Below, piece by piece: positions 1 to 8,785 of a DNA stretch of 64,000 nt (its first letter is position 1; each line of letters opens with the position of its first letter). The notes beneath the pieces are model-generated. The model made no database searches. It saw only the letters and a program-made list of their open reading frames with translations, and had not been told where the DNA came from. A program made the position numbers and the translations under genes. The DNA lies in NCBI RefSeq assembly GCF_038592905.1, contig NZ_CP151943.1, positions 1,173,501 through 1,237,500 on the forward strand. The letters are read 5' to 3'. The DNA is from Neobacillus sp. FSL H8-0543. Its GTDB lineage: Bacteria; Bacillota; Bacilli; Bacillales; Cytobacillaceae.

Positions 1-958
1 CGATAATTCTAGCATATGGGTCACAAGGGTTTGTCGCATAGATTCCCTCAGGAACATTAAAATGAGTCGGATTATAGCCCCAGTTATATAATTTATTTTG
101 ATCTAATTCATCTACGCCCGCAAAATCATTACAGGGCAGGAACTCAATATGAGTAATCCCTAAATCTTTAACGTAGGATAACCCTGTGTTTTCACCATCT
201 TTATTTTTTGTATTTACTTCTCCTGCACCTAGATACAAACCTTTATGTTGCACACCGCTATTAGGGTGAATGGTGAAATCTCTTATGTGAGTTTCATAAA
301 TGATGGCATCCACAGCGTGCTTAAATGGAGGTAAAATGGGCTTTTCCCTTTTGGTTTTTTCAAGTTTCACAATAATCCCGACTTCCCCATTAGCTGTTGA
401 GGCAACTGCATAGGGATCTACCGACTCGCGCCATTCCTGATTTATTAGGACGAGAAAGGAATATTGATAAAGCTCTAAGTCACGATGAACTACTAATGAC
501 CAAACCCCTCGTTCTTCCCGTTTCATTTTCAAAATTTCAGAAAATGTGCTGTTCGGGAGGCGTAATTTTAACTTTACTTGCGTAGATGTCGGTGCCCAAA
601 GCTTAAAATACGTTTGATTATTTTCGCACCTCACTCCAAGGTCCTGGCCATCATAATAAAATTTCTGATCGAAATCCTCCGTGCGAATCACAGCACCTAT
701 TTGAAGGTCTGTCCTTCCACCATGCTCATCAATAATCCAATAGCTCTTTCCAAACTCTATGTCCTCATTGAAACGACAAATATATTTTCTGTTTTTTTCG
801 ATTTGAAGCTGCTCATTAATGATTAAGGGTTTTTCATCAGAACCATTTGATAATGCAAAAGTTGCTGACAAGCCCTGATGATAGGAAAGCGGAAGAAGAA
901 TCGCAATGATATTCATTTCATCTAAGTAGGCATAAAAATCTCGATTACTGGAAATCAT
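1..958 (-). CDS. pulA: Type I pullulanase, N-terminal part (runs off the window)
   Basis: An open frame of 319 codons starts at ATG 958, behind a purine-rich site (AGAGAGGGG), and continues past base 1, so the catalytic and C-terminal parts lie outside the window. Visible are a CBM48-like segment (TYFKLWAP, residues 116-123), the YETHIRDFT motif (221-229) that opens the GH13 barrel, and the signature YNWGYNP (291-297). The family debranches alpha-1,6 links in glycogen and starch-derived dextrins. No signal peptide is seen, so a cytoplasmic enzyme like B. subtilis AmyX is expected. It is the last visible gene of a thpR-ytlR-pulA run on the minus strand, 20 bp after ytlR. The glg operon lies about 57 kb away. 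Family assignment is firm from motifs; full length cannot be judged. Confidence 0.93.
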   Translation of the reverse strand, partial: MISSNRDFYAYLDEMNIIAILLPLSYHQGLSATFALSNGSDEKPLIINEQLQIEKNRKYICRFNEDIEFGKSYWIIDEHGGRTDLQIGAVIRTEDFDQKFYYDGQDLGVRCENNQTYFKLWAPTSTQVKLKLRLPNSTFSEILKMKREERGVWSLVVHRDLELYQYSFLVLINQEWRESVDPYAVASTANGEVGIIVKLEKTKREKPILPPFKHAVDAIIYETHIRDFTIHPNSGVQHKGLYLGAGEVNTKNKDGENTGLSYVKDLGITHIEFLPCNDFAGVDELDQNKLYNWGYNPTHFNVPEGIYATNPCDPYARII

Positions 959-978
959 TCGAACCCCTCTCTTTCAAA

Positions 979-1929
979 TCAACTTATCGCATCCTTTACC
1001 TTCGGTGTTAAAACCTGCACTGCCTTCGAATGAACCTGCATATTTAGCGGTGTAAAACCAATTATTTCACCATCTGCATGGATAAATACTGGTGATTCCG
1101 ATTGAATGGTAACCATGCTTCCTTGAAAGGTCTCTACTTCTTTGAAATGGATATGCTTACCCCAAAAAACGCTAATAAATACTAATAATAGCTTTATCCT
1201 CGATAGGTTATGAACCACAGTAATTTCGAAAATCCCGTCATCTGGCACTGCGTTTGGGGCAATTTTCATTCCACCCCCATAATAAGGCTGATTTGAAACA
1301 GTCACAAACCAGGTATTATCAAATAAATGTTTTTTTCCTTCAATTGATAATTCAATTGATGTGCATTTATACGTAAATAACTTTTTCAAAAGAAAATACA
1401 CATAAATTAACCGCCCCATGGAGAGCTTATTTAAAATTCCCTTCATCCGTGATTGATTCACTGCGTGGGATACTAGTGCATCAAATCCTACACCCATATT
1501 ATTAATAAAGTAATGTTCAGCATGATCCGTCATTGTCACTTTTCCGGCATCAATAAGGGGTGCATCGCTTTTCATCAATCGAAGCATAACCTGCAGTGCC
1601 TCAATAGGGTCAGAGGGGATATGGAACCCCCGTGAAAAATCATTACCAGAGCCTCCAGGTACAAATCCTAGAATGATATTCTTATAGTTTATCATTCCAT
1701 TCATGACTTCATGCATTGTTCCATCGCCGCCAACAGCAATCATGATTTTCTCCTCATCATTGCTTGCTGCAATTTCTGCAGCAAGACTTTTAGCATGACC
1801 AGGATATTCTGTAAAAGTTGCCTGATAAGTAATATTCTCTTCCACTAGTTTATTCTCAAGTTTATCCCAAATTTTCATACAGTATCCATTTCTTGCTTTA
1901 GGATTAATAATAAAATAAATTTGTTTCAT
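979..1929 (-). CDS. ytlR: Diacylglycerol kinase-family lipid kinase (YtlR-like)
   Basis: 316 residues from the preferred start. DAGK catalytic domain: IINPKARNG at the N terminus, nucleotide-binding GGDGT at about 67-71, and PGGSGND at about 91-97. The C-terminal half holds the beta-sandwich typical of the family. Proteins of this family phosphorylate diacylglycerol or related lipids at the membrane; the actual substrate of YtlR-type members is not settled. An upstream in-frame ATG (1947) would add six residues, but the AAAGG site fits ATG 1929 and homologues begin MK-IYFIINP. The gene lies 29 bp after thpR and 20 bp before pulA on the same strand, so the three are probably co-transcribed. 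Confidence 0.88.
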   Translation of the reverse strand: MKQIYFIINPKARNGYCMKIWDKLENKLVEENITYQATFTEYPGHAKSLAAEIAASNDEEKIMIAVGGDGTMHEVMNGMINYKNIILGFVPGGSGNDFSRGFHIPSDPIEALQVMLRLMKSDAPLIDAGKVTMTDHAEHYFINNMGVGFDALVSHAVNQSRMKGILNKLSMGRLIYVYFLLKKLFTYKCTSIELSIEGKKHLFDNTWFVTVSNQPYYGGGMKIAPNAVPDDGIFEITVVHNLSRIKLLLVFISVFWGKHIHFKEVETFQGSMVTIQSESPVFIHADGEIIGFTPLNMQVHSKAVQVLTPKVKDAIS

Positions 1930-1958
1930 ACAACCAACCTTTAACATAAATTTTCTTT

Positions 1959-2531
1959 TTAGCTGGGTAATAATTGAAATGCTGTTTTCACTTCGTATTT
2001 TGGTGTTTTTTGGAGATGTGTTTGATAGAGAACTACTTCGCTTGCCTTAAAGGTAAGGGGCCCTGGTTGAATTTCTTGCCAGATATCAAGCATATGATTA
2101 TGAAACGAACCTTCGCCTTCCCATTTTCTCGCTAGGGTAATATGTGGCCGAAATGGCCTCGTTTCAAGTTGAAAACCAGCCTCAAAACACGCATGAAATA
2201 CCTTTTTTCTTACGTTTTGTAATTCAGGGCTTTCTAGTGTATCTGCCCAAAATATCCTTGGAGAATCTTGGTTGCCAAATATTCCGAGCTGATTAATTTT
2301 CAACTCTAAAATATTGGAATGACGTAAGCTTTCATGAACATTCTCATTTGCAAGCCTAAGCTTTTCAACTGGTGCATAGCCGAGAAATGCCAGTGTAATA
2401 TGCAAATCCTCATAATGTACCCAGCGACTAAATGGGAGTGTTCCCTTTAATTTCTCAATATGACTTTTCAAGATTACTTTCGTTTCTTCTGGGAGCTTAA
2501 CAGCAAAGAAATAATGTGCTTGTTGTTCCAT
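1959..2531 (-). CDS. thpR: RNA 2',3'-cyclic phosphodiesterase (ThpR/LigT family)
   Basis: 190 residues with the two HxTx signatures of the 2H phosphoesterase fold: HITLAFLG in the N-terminal half and HITLARKW in the C-terminal half, each after a short hydrophobic strand. The family hydrolyses 2',3'-cyclic phosphates on RNA ends and can ligate tRNA halves in vitro; its biological role remains uncertain. An in-frame GTG at 2543 overlaps the Shine-Dalgarno (AAGGAG), so ATG 2531 is chosen. It is the first gene of the minus-strand run with ytlR, corresponding to ytlP in B. subtilis, where the neighbourhood is the same. Confidence 0.9.
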   Translation of the reverse strand: MEQQAHYFFAVKLPEETKVILKSHIEKLKGTLPFSRWVHYEDLHITLAFLGYAPVEKLRLANENVHESLRHSNILELKINQLGIFGNQDSPRIFWADTLESPELQNVRKKVFHACFEAGFQLETRPFRPHITLARKWEGEGSFHNHMLDIWQEIQPGPLTFKASEVVLYQTHLQKTPKYEVKTAFQLLPS

Positions 2532-2678
2532 TGTTCTAGACACTCCTTTTTTTATTTTAGACTATTTTACTCCGCTTGTATGTAATTTACTTAAGGTTGG
2601 TTATTTCATATCTTTTACTTTAAGAAAAAACTTATTTATCATAATAATATAATCCATTCAATGAAAGGAAGATTATTC

Positions 2679-3611
2679 ATGAAGGTTGTTAATAATATTG
2701 CCGAATTAATAGGGGATACACCGCTTGTAAAATTAAATCGAATAATATCGCCAGATGCTGCCTCTGTTTATTTAAAGCTTGAGTTTTTTAACCCCAGTAA
2801 GAGTGTAAAAGACCGGGCGGCTCTCAATATGATTATTGAGGCTGAAAAAGCTGGATTACTAAAAAAAGGGGCAACCATTATTGAGCCAACTAGCGGCAAT
2901 ACCGGAATCGGCATTGCCATGAATGCTGCCGCTCGAGGATATAAGTCGATTCTCGTCATGCCTGACACAATGACACTGGAGCGGATCAATCTCCTGAAGG
3001 CCTACGGTGCAAAAGTAGTTCTTACACCTGGAGACGAAAAAATGCCTGGTGCGATAAAAAAGGCGCAGGAGTTGGCTTCAGAGATTGCAGATAGTTTCAT
3101 CCCAATGCAATTTGAAAATAGTGCAAACCCTGATGCTCACCGCTTTTCTACTGCTCTGGAAATTATTGAAGCGATGAAGCAATTGGGTAAACCGCTTTCT
3201 GCGTTCGTGGCAACTGCCGGGACAGGCGGTACCATTACAGGCACGGGTGAACCATTAAAAGAGCATTATAAAAATTTACAAGTCCATGTAGTCGAGCCGA
3301 AGGGCTCACCTGTTTTATCGGGTGGAAAACCTGGGAAGCACAAGCTCGTTGGCACAAGTCCCGGCTTCATTCCAAAGATACTTAACCAAGACGTTTACGA
3401 TAAAATCCATCAAATATCCGATGAACATGCCTATGATATTACGCGAAGATTGGCATGTGAGGAAGGGATTCTCGTCGGTCCATCCTCTGGTGCTGCCTGC
3501 TATGCCGCATTAGAGGTGGCAAAGCAATTATCCCCTGACGAGATCGTAGTCTGTATTGCCTGTGACACCGGAGAAAGATATCTTTCAAGTGATTTGTTTC
3601 AGTTAGAATAA
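2679..3611 (+). CDS. ytkP: PLP-dependent cysteine synthase-family protein (YtkP-like)
   Basis: 310 residues of the cysteine synthase/cystathionine beta-synthase fold type II family. The PLP lysine is K44 in KSVKDRAA; the substrate loop PTSGNTGIG, the phosphate-binding GTGGTITGTG and the C-terminal VGPSSGAA are all intact, so it should be active. Expected reaction: O-acetyl(phospho)serine plus sulfide to cysteine. It is most like the YtkP paralogue rather than CysK, judging from the synteny, which leaves the preferred sulfur donor open. The longer frame from 2661 begins at an ATG just upstream of the AAAGGAAG site; ATG 2679 has that site at normal spacing. It stands alone on the plus strand; a tandem-repeat array follows immediately. 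Confidence 0.85.
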   Translation: MKVVNNIAELIGDTPLVKLNRIISPDAASVYLKLEFFNPSKSVKDRAALNMIIEAEKAGLLKKGATIIEPTSGNTGIGIAMNAAARGYKSILVMPDTMTLERINLLKAYGAKVVLTPGDEKMPGAIKKAQELASEIADSFIPMQFENSANPDAHRFSTALEIIEAMKQLGKPLSAFVATAGTGGTITGTGEPLKEHYKNLQVHVVEPKGSPVLSGGKPGKHKLVGTSPGFIPKILNQDVYDKIHQISDEHAYDITRRLACEEGILVGPSSGAACYAALEVAKQLSPDEIVVCIACDTGERYLSSDLFQLE

Positions 3612-3642
3612 GAGTGTTAGACGGTTCAAATAGCGAGTATCT

Positions 3643-3906
3643 GGGGCGCTCCCATCTTACCCAAATTCCAAAATTGCGCCGCTTCGGGCAAATGGGGTTC
3701 TCCCATTTTACCCAAATTCCAAAAAGGCACCGCTTCGGGCAATTGGGGCTCTCCCATTTTACCCAAATTCCAAAAAAGGCACCGCTTCGGGCAATTGGGG
3801 CGCTCCCATCTTACCTAAATTTGAAAATAGCGTCATTACGGGCAAATAGATAGAGCTCTCCCCATCTAAACTAAATTTCAAAAAGTGCACTATTACATGC
3901 ACATTG
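3643..3906. repeat. Tandem repeat array B, period 51-52 bp
   Basis: Three good copies and two decayed ones begin at gggg/ccca anchors 3651, 3702, 3753, 3805 and 3861 (spacings 51, 51, 52, 56). Conserved pieces are ctcccattttacccaaattc and ccgcttcgggcaattgggg. Across each junction an imperfect palindrome of about 28 nt forms (GGGcAATTGGG pairing with CCCATTTTaCCC around a GCTCT loop). It fills the gap between the convergent ytkP-like gene and dat. A frame of 79 codons runs through the array but has no convincing ribosome site and simply encodes the repeat. Confidence 0.85.
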
Positions 3907-3939
3907 ACTAGTTCTACGTACTAAAATTCCTTAAAAAAA

Positions 3940-3976
3940 GACGTACCATGGCTACTACCCGCCGGTACGTCTCTTT
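3940..3976 (-). terminator. Rho-independent terminator of pepV-dat
   Basis: On the minus strand AGACGTACC pairs with GGTACGTCT and is followed by a run of seven T. It lies just downstream of the dat stop codon. Confidence 0.85.
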
Positions 3977-3987
3977 TACTAATAAAT

Positions 3988-4848
3988 TTAGTCTGCCAAT
4001 TTACCACATTGTTTCTCTATTTCCTGTTGAAACAGCTCTTGTATCTTTCTTGTAACTTCACCCGGTGTCCCATTATTTACTTTATTCCCGCTAATTTCAA
4101 TCACTGGCATAACCTCAGAGGTTGTGCTTGAAAGGAAAACTTCATCAGCAGTTTCGAGGTCATCTAGTGAGAAAGTTTTTTCTTCAAAAGGAATGTCATT
4201 GTCCGAACATACATCCAAGATAACATCCTTTGTAATTCCTTTTAAAATCAAATGATTCGATTCATGAGTCATCACAGCACCATTTTTCACGATATAAATA
4301 TTCGAAGAACTTCCCTCTGTTACATCCTGCCCGCGATGCTGAATTGCTTCATAGCAGCCTGCTTCTACTGCCTTTTGTTTAGCTAATAAATTTCCAAGCA
4401 AATTCAGGCTTTTGATATCACAGCGAAGCCAGCGAATATCTTCTGTTAGGATAGCCTTCACACCAGTATGAAAGCTTTCCTCAGGGCGGCGCACTTCATT
4501 TGTATATGCTACCAGAGTGGGTGTCACCTTTACCGTTGGAAACGCATGATTCCGCGGTGCCGTTCCTCTAGTAATCTGCATATAAATTGTTCCCAATTGA
4601 AGCTTATTTTTCTCTATTAGTTTTTCAAGCGTTTCTTTCAGCTGTTCAGTCGTGTATGGTATTGAAATGCCAATGCTATCTGCACTTTTAACAAATCGGC
4701 TTAAATGTTCATTTGCCGTAAACAATTTACCATTGTAAACTCTAATTACCTCATACACTCCGTCACCAAATTGATAACCACGATCCTCTACGTCAACCTT
4801 TGCTTCCGAACGCGGGATAATTTCCCCATTTAATAATGTAAATTTCAT
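3988..4848 (-). CDS. dat: D-amino-acid (D-alanine) aminotransferase
   Basis: 286 residues of the PLP fold type IV aminotransferases. GYQFGDGVYEVIRVY near residue 25 and RGTAPRNHAFP near 105 are typical of D-amino-acid transaminases, and the Schiff-base lysine lies in IKSLNLLGN. It interconverts D-alanine and 2-oxoglutarate with pyruvate and D-glutamate, supplying D-Glu for peptidoglycan. ATG 4848 is chosen over 4854 because AAGGGG is at normal spacing only for the inner ATG and homologues start MK. It follows pepV by about 20 bp, so the pair is an operon that would couple peptide turnover with D-amino-acid supply, and it ends in a good terminator. Confidence 0.93.
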   Translation of the reverse strand: MKFTLLNGEIIPRSEAKVDVEDRGYQFGDGVYEVIRVYNGKLFTANEHLSRFVKSADSIGISIPYTTEQLKETLEKLIEKNKLQLGTIYMQITRGTAPRNHAFPTVKVTPTLVAYTNEVRRPEESFHTGVKAILTEDIRWLRCDIKSLNLLGNLLAKQKAVEAGCYEAIQHRGQDVTEGSSSNIYIVKNGAVMTHESNHLILKGITKDVILDVCSDNDIPFEEKTFSLDDLETADEVFLSSTTSEVMPVIEISGNKVNNGTPGEVTRKIQELFQQEIEKQCGKLAD

Positions 4849-4869
4849 TCCCATTTCCCCTTTAGTGGA

Positions 4870-6291
4870 TTATTCAGCTTTTGCTAGTTCATAAATGGCC
4901 TGTGCATAAATAGCAGTCGCCTTTAATAAGTCCTCAATATAGATATATTCATCTTTCTGATGGGCAATGTCTGGCCTTCCAGGGAATAACGGACCAAAAG
5001 CCACACCAGCTTTTAATGACCGGGCGTAAGTTCCGCCACCAATTGCAATTAACTCGGCCTTTTCTCCTGTCTGTTCTTCATATACCTTTTTCAATGTTTG
5101 AATAAGAAACTCTTTCTCATCGACATGGTGTGGCTTTGTATCTTTGAATTTCTCAATCGCAAAGCCCGCTTCTAGCAATAGTTCATCAAGCTTTGCTTTT
5201 GTATCTTCCATATTATTTGTAACCGGATACCGGCAGGTCAACCCGATACTGCCGCCAACTGAAGGGGAATAGGAAAGCTTCCCTGGATTAATGGTTAACT
5301 CTCCGGAGATATCATCAGTATAAGCGACACCAAGGTTCACACCTCTTGAATCTTCAAAGAAATACTTGGCTAGGAATTGAAAATAATGTGCAGCTTTATC
5401 ATCTAGACTTAGCTTAGATAAGAACAAGGCTAAATGCAGACCAGCACTTTTTCCTTTTTTCGGTTCCATCCCGTGAGCAGATATACCCTTAACCTCAAAG
5501 ATCAACTCACCGTTTTCAACATAAGATTTTCCTTCTAGTTCGAATTTCTTAAGAAAATCTGTAAACCTTTGGACTGTATCGATTTGATTGTCTTGAACAA
5601 CAACACTTGCTTTAGCAAAGTCGGGAACCATATTGTATCTTTTTCCCGAAGTATAATTAATCACTTCAATATTTGCACCTGTATTTTCTATACCCGCTCT
5701 TTTTTGAATGATATCAATATCAGCAATGCCTTTTTCCGCATTGATAATCGGAAAATCAGCATCTGGAGCAAAGCCCAATGAAGGCATTTCTTCGTGTTCA
5801 AAATAATGATCCACGCAACGCCAATCGCTTTCTTCATCTGTACCAATAATCATTCGCACACGTTTGTTTAGAGGCAGTCCAAGCTCCTTAACAATTTTCA
5901 TTGCATAATAGGTAGCCATTGTTGGACCCTTATCATCAAGCGCACCGCGAGCAAAAATTTTACCCTCGCGAATTTCAGCTGCATAAGGGTCACTTGACCA
6001 GCCGTCACCCTCTGGTACGACATCAACATGACAGAGAATTCCAAGCAATTCCTTCCCTTCACCAAATTCAAGATGTCCCGCTAAATTGCCAACATTTTTC
6101 GGAATGAATCCATCCGTTTCACCGAGATTGAGCATAAAGTCAAGTGCTTCCTTCACCCCCTTACCTAATGGTGCGTCTGGAGCAGGGTTCTCTTCGTCTA
6201 AAAGACTTTTAATATGTAATAATCCTTGTGTATCTTTAATAAGTGCCTCTTTACGATTTTCTACTTCGTTCATCCAATCAATCTTTGTCAA
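4870..6291 (-). CDS. pepV: Dipeptidase PepV (M20 metallopeptidase)
   Basis: 473 residues, normal for PepV. Metal ligands and catalytic residues are visible: H88 in CHVDVVPEGDGW, D120 in ARGALDDKG, and the acidic pair in GTDEESDW (about 153-154). The lid domain lies between residues about 190 and 340, and the C terminus carries the last zinc ligand region (PDIAHQKDE). It hydrolyses dipeptides in the cytoplasm. Translation most likely starts at TTG 6291, which has AGGAGG at about 8 nt; the next ATG is six codons in. dat lies directly downstream on the same strand. Confidence 0.93.
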   Translation of the reverse strand: MTKIDWMNEVENRKEALIKDTQGLLHIKSLLDEENPAPDAPLGKGVKEALDFMLNLGETDGFIPKNVGNLAGHLEFGEGKELLGILCHVDVVPEGDGWSSDPYAAEIREGKIFARGALDDKGPTMATYYAMKIVKELGLPLNKRVRMIIGTDEESDWRCVDHYFEHEEMPSLGFAPDADFPIINAEKGIADIDIIQKRAGIENTGANIEVINYTSGKRYNMVPDFAKASVVVQDNQIDTVQRFTDFLKKFELEGKSYVENGELIFEVKGISAHGMEPKKGKSAGLHLALFLSKLSLDDKAAHYFQFLAKYFFEDSRGVNLGVAYTDDISGELTINPGKLSYSPSVGGSIGLTCRYPVTNNMEDTKAKLDELLLEAGFAIEKFKDTKPHHVDEKEFLIQTLKKVYEEQTGEKAELIAIGGGTYARSLKAGVAFGPLFPGRPDIAHQKDEYIYIEDLLKATAIYAQAIYELAKAE

Positions 6292-6712
6292 TGAGTGTGC
6301 CTCCTATATATTCTTACTATTTTAGACAATATCATTATTGTAGATATCTTACCAATTTTCTTTATAAAAATGAACAAAAGTATTATCAAATTGCACATAT
6401 ACTTGATTGAAATTTTTATAAAATTCAATTAATTAACATATTCTTACCGTTAATGCCCATATACTAGACTAAGAATAGGAAAAGGGAGGTGGAACCGAAC
6501 GATTTAACAAAGCTGACAAGGAATATTTTGTAAAGCAGGTACTAATGGTGGAAATTTTCAAAAATTCTGGGTACAATATTAATAGACATCTTTAGTATTC
6601 ACTAACGATAAAGAAAAGGAGTTGTCCGCGGAAAACAAATTTACATACTATCATACAGGCGTCGGTAGCAGGATATTGCCTTAGGTTTGAAAAAAGGATA
6701 GGGAGTGGTTCT
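6292..6712. other. Divergent intergenic region, no gene recognised
   Basis: About 420 bp between pepV (leftward) and the ytzE-like gene (rightward). It is AT-rich, with a possible TATACT -10 near 6450. A purine-rich GGGAGGTGG at about 6485 is followed by only a 14-codon frame. I see no RNA gene or repeat that I can support. Confidence 0.5.
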
Positions 6713-6934
6713 TTGAAACCTTCGACCAACCGGATGTTAAACCGCATCAAATGTATCTACATGTTTATTCGTAATAATGGAACTGTCACAACACAGGAAC
6801 TTGTAGAGGAATTTGGTATCACTCCTCGCACCATACAACGAGATTTAAATGTCTTAGCCTATAATGACTTGGTAATAAGCCCAAGCCGCGGAAAATGGAC
6901 AACAACAGAAAAGAAAGTAAAATTATCATCATAA
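6713..6934 (+). CDS. ytzE: Small DeoR-type HTH regulator (YtzE-like)
   Basis: 73 residues, essentially a lone DeoR-type winged helix: NGTVTTQELVEEFGITPRTIQRDL forms the helix-turn-helix at about 25-45, and there is no sugar-phosphate sensing domain. B. subtilis YtzE has the same length and N terminus as I recall. Start codon is TTG 6713 with GGGAGTGG about 5 nt upstream. The target genes are unknown; with no effector domain it may act constitutively or with a partner. A strong terminator follows. Confidence 0.8.
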   Translation: MKPSTNRMLNRIKCIYMFIRNNGTVTTQELVEEFGITPRTIQRDLNVLAYNDLVISPSRGKWTTTEKKVKLSS

Positions 6935-6955
6935 ATAACTGAATAAACAAATTCC

Positions 6956-7000
6956 AGCAAACTGTACGTGATCCTATCACGTGCTAGTTTGCTTTTTTTA
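6956..7000 (+). terminator. Rho-independent terminator after ytzE
   Basis: AGCAAACT and ACGTGAT pair with ATCACGT and AGTTTGCT around a short loop, followed by seven T. Confidence 0.9.
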
Positions 7001-7125
7001 ATTTCTATTGAAAATCCCCAAATATATGATATATTAGTATAACACTTTAGCGCTAAAAAGCGTCTAAGTAGAAAAGAAAAAATGTCTACAATACTCTATC
7101 AATAGACTGCAAAGGTAGGAGCATC

Positions 7126-8475
7126 ATGGAGAAGAATCAGCAGGAATTAAAAAAAGGTTTACTGCCAAGGCATGTACAGTTTATTGCCTTAGCTGGAATG
7201 ATTGGTACAGGAATTTTTAAAGGTAGCTCCGATACATTAAATATTGCTGGGCCAAGTGTGGTCTTTACCTATTTAATTGGCGGACTTTTATTATTTATTG
7301 TGATGGCGGCATTAGGTGAGATGGCAATCGCCTTTCCCAATAACAATGTACAGCTGCTTCTAAATAAGGCTTTCGGCTTCCGAATTTCGTTTATAACCGG
7401 ATGGCTTTATTGGATTAACTGGACAATTGTCACTGTTGTTGAATTACTGGCTGCAGGGAGCTTCTTGCAATTTTGGTATCCGTCCGTTCCACTCTGGCTT
7501 TTAAGTCTTTTTTGTGCAGCAGTGATTATCGGAATTAATTTAACTCAAGTAAAGTATTACGGTGAACTCGAGTTTTGGTTTGCAGGAATAAAAATTGTCG
7601 CATTAATTGCTTTTATTGCTTTGGGATCATTAATCATCTTTGGTATCTTTCCAAGTAACATTGAAGATCCGTTATCAAACTATACTGCTCACGGCGGATT
7701 TTTCCCGCATGGGGTCAGCGGAATGATGAGTGCATTTTTAGTAGTAATGTTTTCATATGGCGGGGCTGAACTAATCGGTGTCGCTGTAACCGAGACAAAG
7801 GATGCTGGGCGAGTTATACCTAGTATCATAAAGGGTGCTGTATGGAGAGTAATTATCTTTTATATTTTCCCGATTTTAATTATTTGCGGAATTATGCCGT
7901 GGGATAAGGTCACAGGTGTTGATAGTCCTTTTGTACAGGTTTTTAGTTTATCCGGTTTACCTGGTGCTGCACATATAATGAATTTTGTTTTGTTAACGGC
8001 TGTACTTTCAGCCGCAAATTCTGGCATCTATGCAACATCCAGAACACTTTATTCTATGGGAAAAACAGGAGTAGCGCCAAAGCGTTTAGCTAAAATTTCT
8101 AAAACTGGCATTCCCTTAATAGGAATACTCATCGCTACAGTATCTATTTTAATCGGGGTCTTCTTAGCTTACATGAGCCCTGATCAAGTCATAAGCTATC
8201 TTATGACAATTCCAGGGTTTACAATCATGTTAATCTGGATTGGAATTTGTTCAGCACAATTAAAGCTTAGGTCACAATATAAACAACAACCAGCTTTCCG
8301 AGTAAAATGGTTCCCATTCACCACGATTTTTGCCATTTTAGCATTAAGCATGATCTTTATCGGGTTTATGCTAAGTCCGAATAACCTAATTGGTTCAACC
8401 GTTTGTTTGATAATAGTAGGAATCTTGGTTCTTCTTTCCTTTGTCGTGAAGAATAACAGGACAGCTATGAAGTAA
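7126..8475 (+). CDS. APC-superfamily amino acid permease
   Basis: 449 residues with about 12 hydrophobic segments. The first helix contains the APC substrate-binding motif GMIGTGIFKG (residues about 24-33), and a consensus amphipathic loop GEMAIAFP follows helix 2. The family imports amino acids by proton or sodium symport. Specificity cannot be read from sequence; basic, threonine and alanine permeases all share these motifs. ATG 7126 has AGGTAGGAG at good spacing. It has no operon partner; the stretch downstream is a MITE-like element. Confidence 0.85.
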   Translation: MEKNQQELKKGLLPRHVQFIALAGMIGTGIFKGSSDTLNIAGPSVVFTYLIGGLLLFIVMAALGEMAIAFPNNNVQLLLNKAFGFRISFITGWLYWINWTIVTVVELLAAGSFLQFWYPSVPLWLLSLFCAAVIIGINLTQVKYYGELEFWFAGIKIVALIAFIALGSLIIFGIFPSNIEDPLSNYTAHGGFFPHGVSGMMSAFLVVMFSYGGAELIGVAVTETKDAGRVIPSIIKGAVWRVIIFYIFPILIICGIMPWDKVTGVDSPFVQVFSLSGLPGAAHIMNFVLLTAVLSAANSGIYATSRTLYSMGKTGVAPKRLAKISKTGIPLIGILIATVSILIGVFLAYMSPDQVISYLMTIPGFTIMLIWIGICSAQLKLRSQYKQQPAFRVKWFPFTTIFAILALSMIFIGFMLSPNNLIGSTVCLIIVGILVLLSFVVKNNRTAMK

Positions 8476-8545
8476 TAGATCAGGTTGTCCCAAAAGTATA
8501 AATTTTAGCGGCACCCCTTTTTTTGTGTCGCTCTATGTAATTTGT

Positions 8546-8678
8546 CTGTTGATTTCTGCTCCGGGCGCTTCGCTTTCCGCGGGCGGTCCGGGGAGCCTCC
8601 TCGTCGCTTTGCTCCTGCGGGGTCTCCCCTGCCCCGTCCTCCCGCAGGAGTCTTCGCGCCCTCCTCTCCAATCAACAG
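8546..8678. repeat. MITE-like folded element, copy 1
   Basis: A 133-bp GC-rich block bounded by CTGTTGATT and AATCAACAG. The core contains GCTTCGCTTTCCGCGGGC, GGGAGCCTCCTC, GCGGGGTCTCCC and CCCGCAGGAGTCT, which recur in the copies at 42.6, 45.4 and 51.8 kb. The outer flanks differ from the other three copies, so this one looks degenerate at its ends. Short open frames within it on both strands are artefacts of its high GC. Confidence 0.85.
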
Positions 8679-8727
8679 AGTTGAAAAAAATTTCAAAGTT
8701 AACCCAAAAAGTAAGGAGTAACATAAA

Positions 8728-8770
8728 GCTGACTCAAAAGTGATGTCATTTAACAACCTTTTGAGTCAGC
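8728..8770 (-). terminator. Perfect 13-bp inverted repeat between convergent genes
   Basis: GCTGACTCAAAAG pairs exactly with CTTTTGAGTCAGC around 17 nt. It follows the minus-strand gene that ends at 8786. The T tract after it is weak (TTTATGTT), so termination is likely but not certain. Confidence 0.55.
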
Positions 8771-8785
8771 CTCCTTTGAGTTATA

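Noticed and set aside
397..826. Plus-strand frames at the left end
   Set aside because: They lie opposite the pullulanase gene, which has clear family motifs.
3614..3853. 79-codon open frame over array B
   Set aside because: It has no ribosome site and encodes only the DNA repeat; the frame breaks at the 52-bp unit.
6485..6535. Leader peptide after GGGAGGTGG
   Set aside because: The frame is only 14 codons and the purine run overlaps the start; nothing else supports it.
8480..8756. Several open frames on both strands
   Set aside because: They overlap a GC-rich folded repeat that also occurs at 42.6, 45.4 and 51.8 kb; no start signals.
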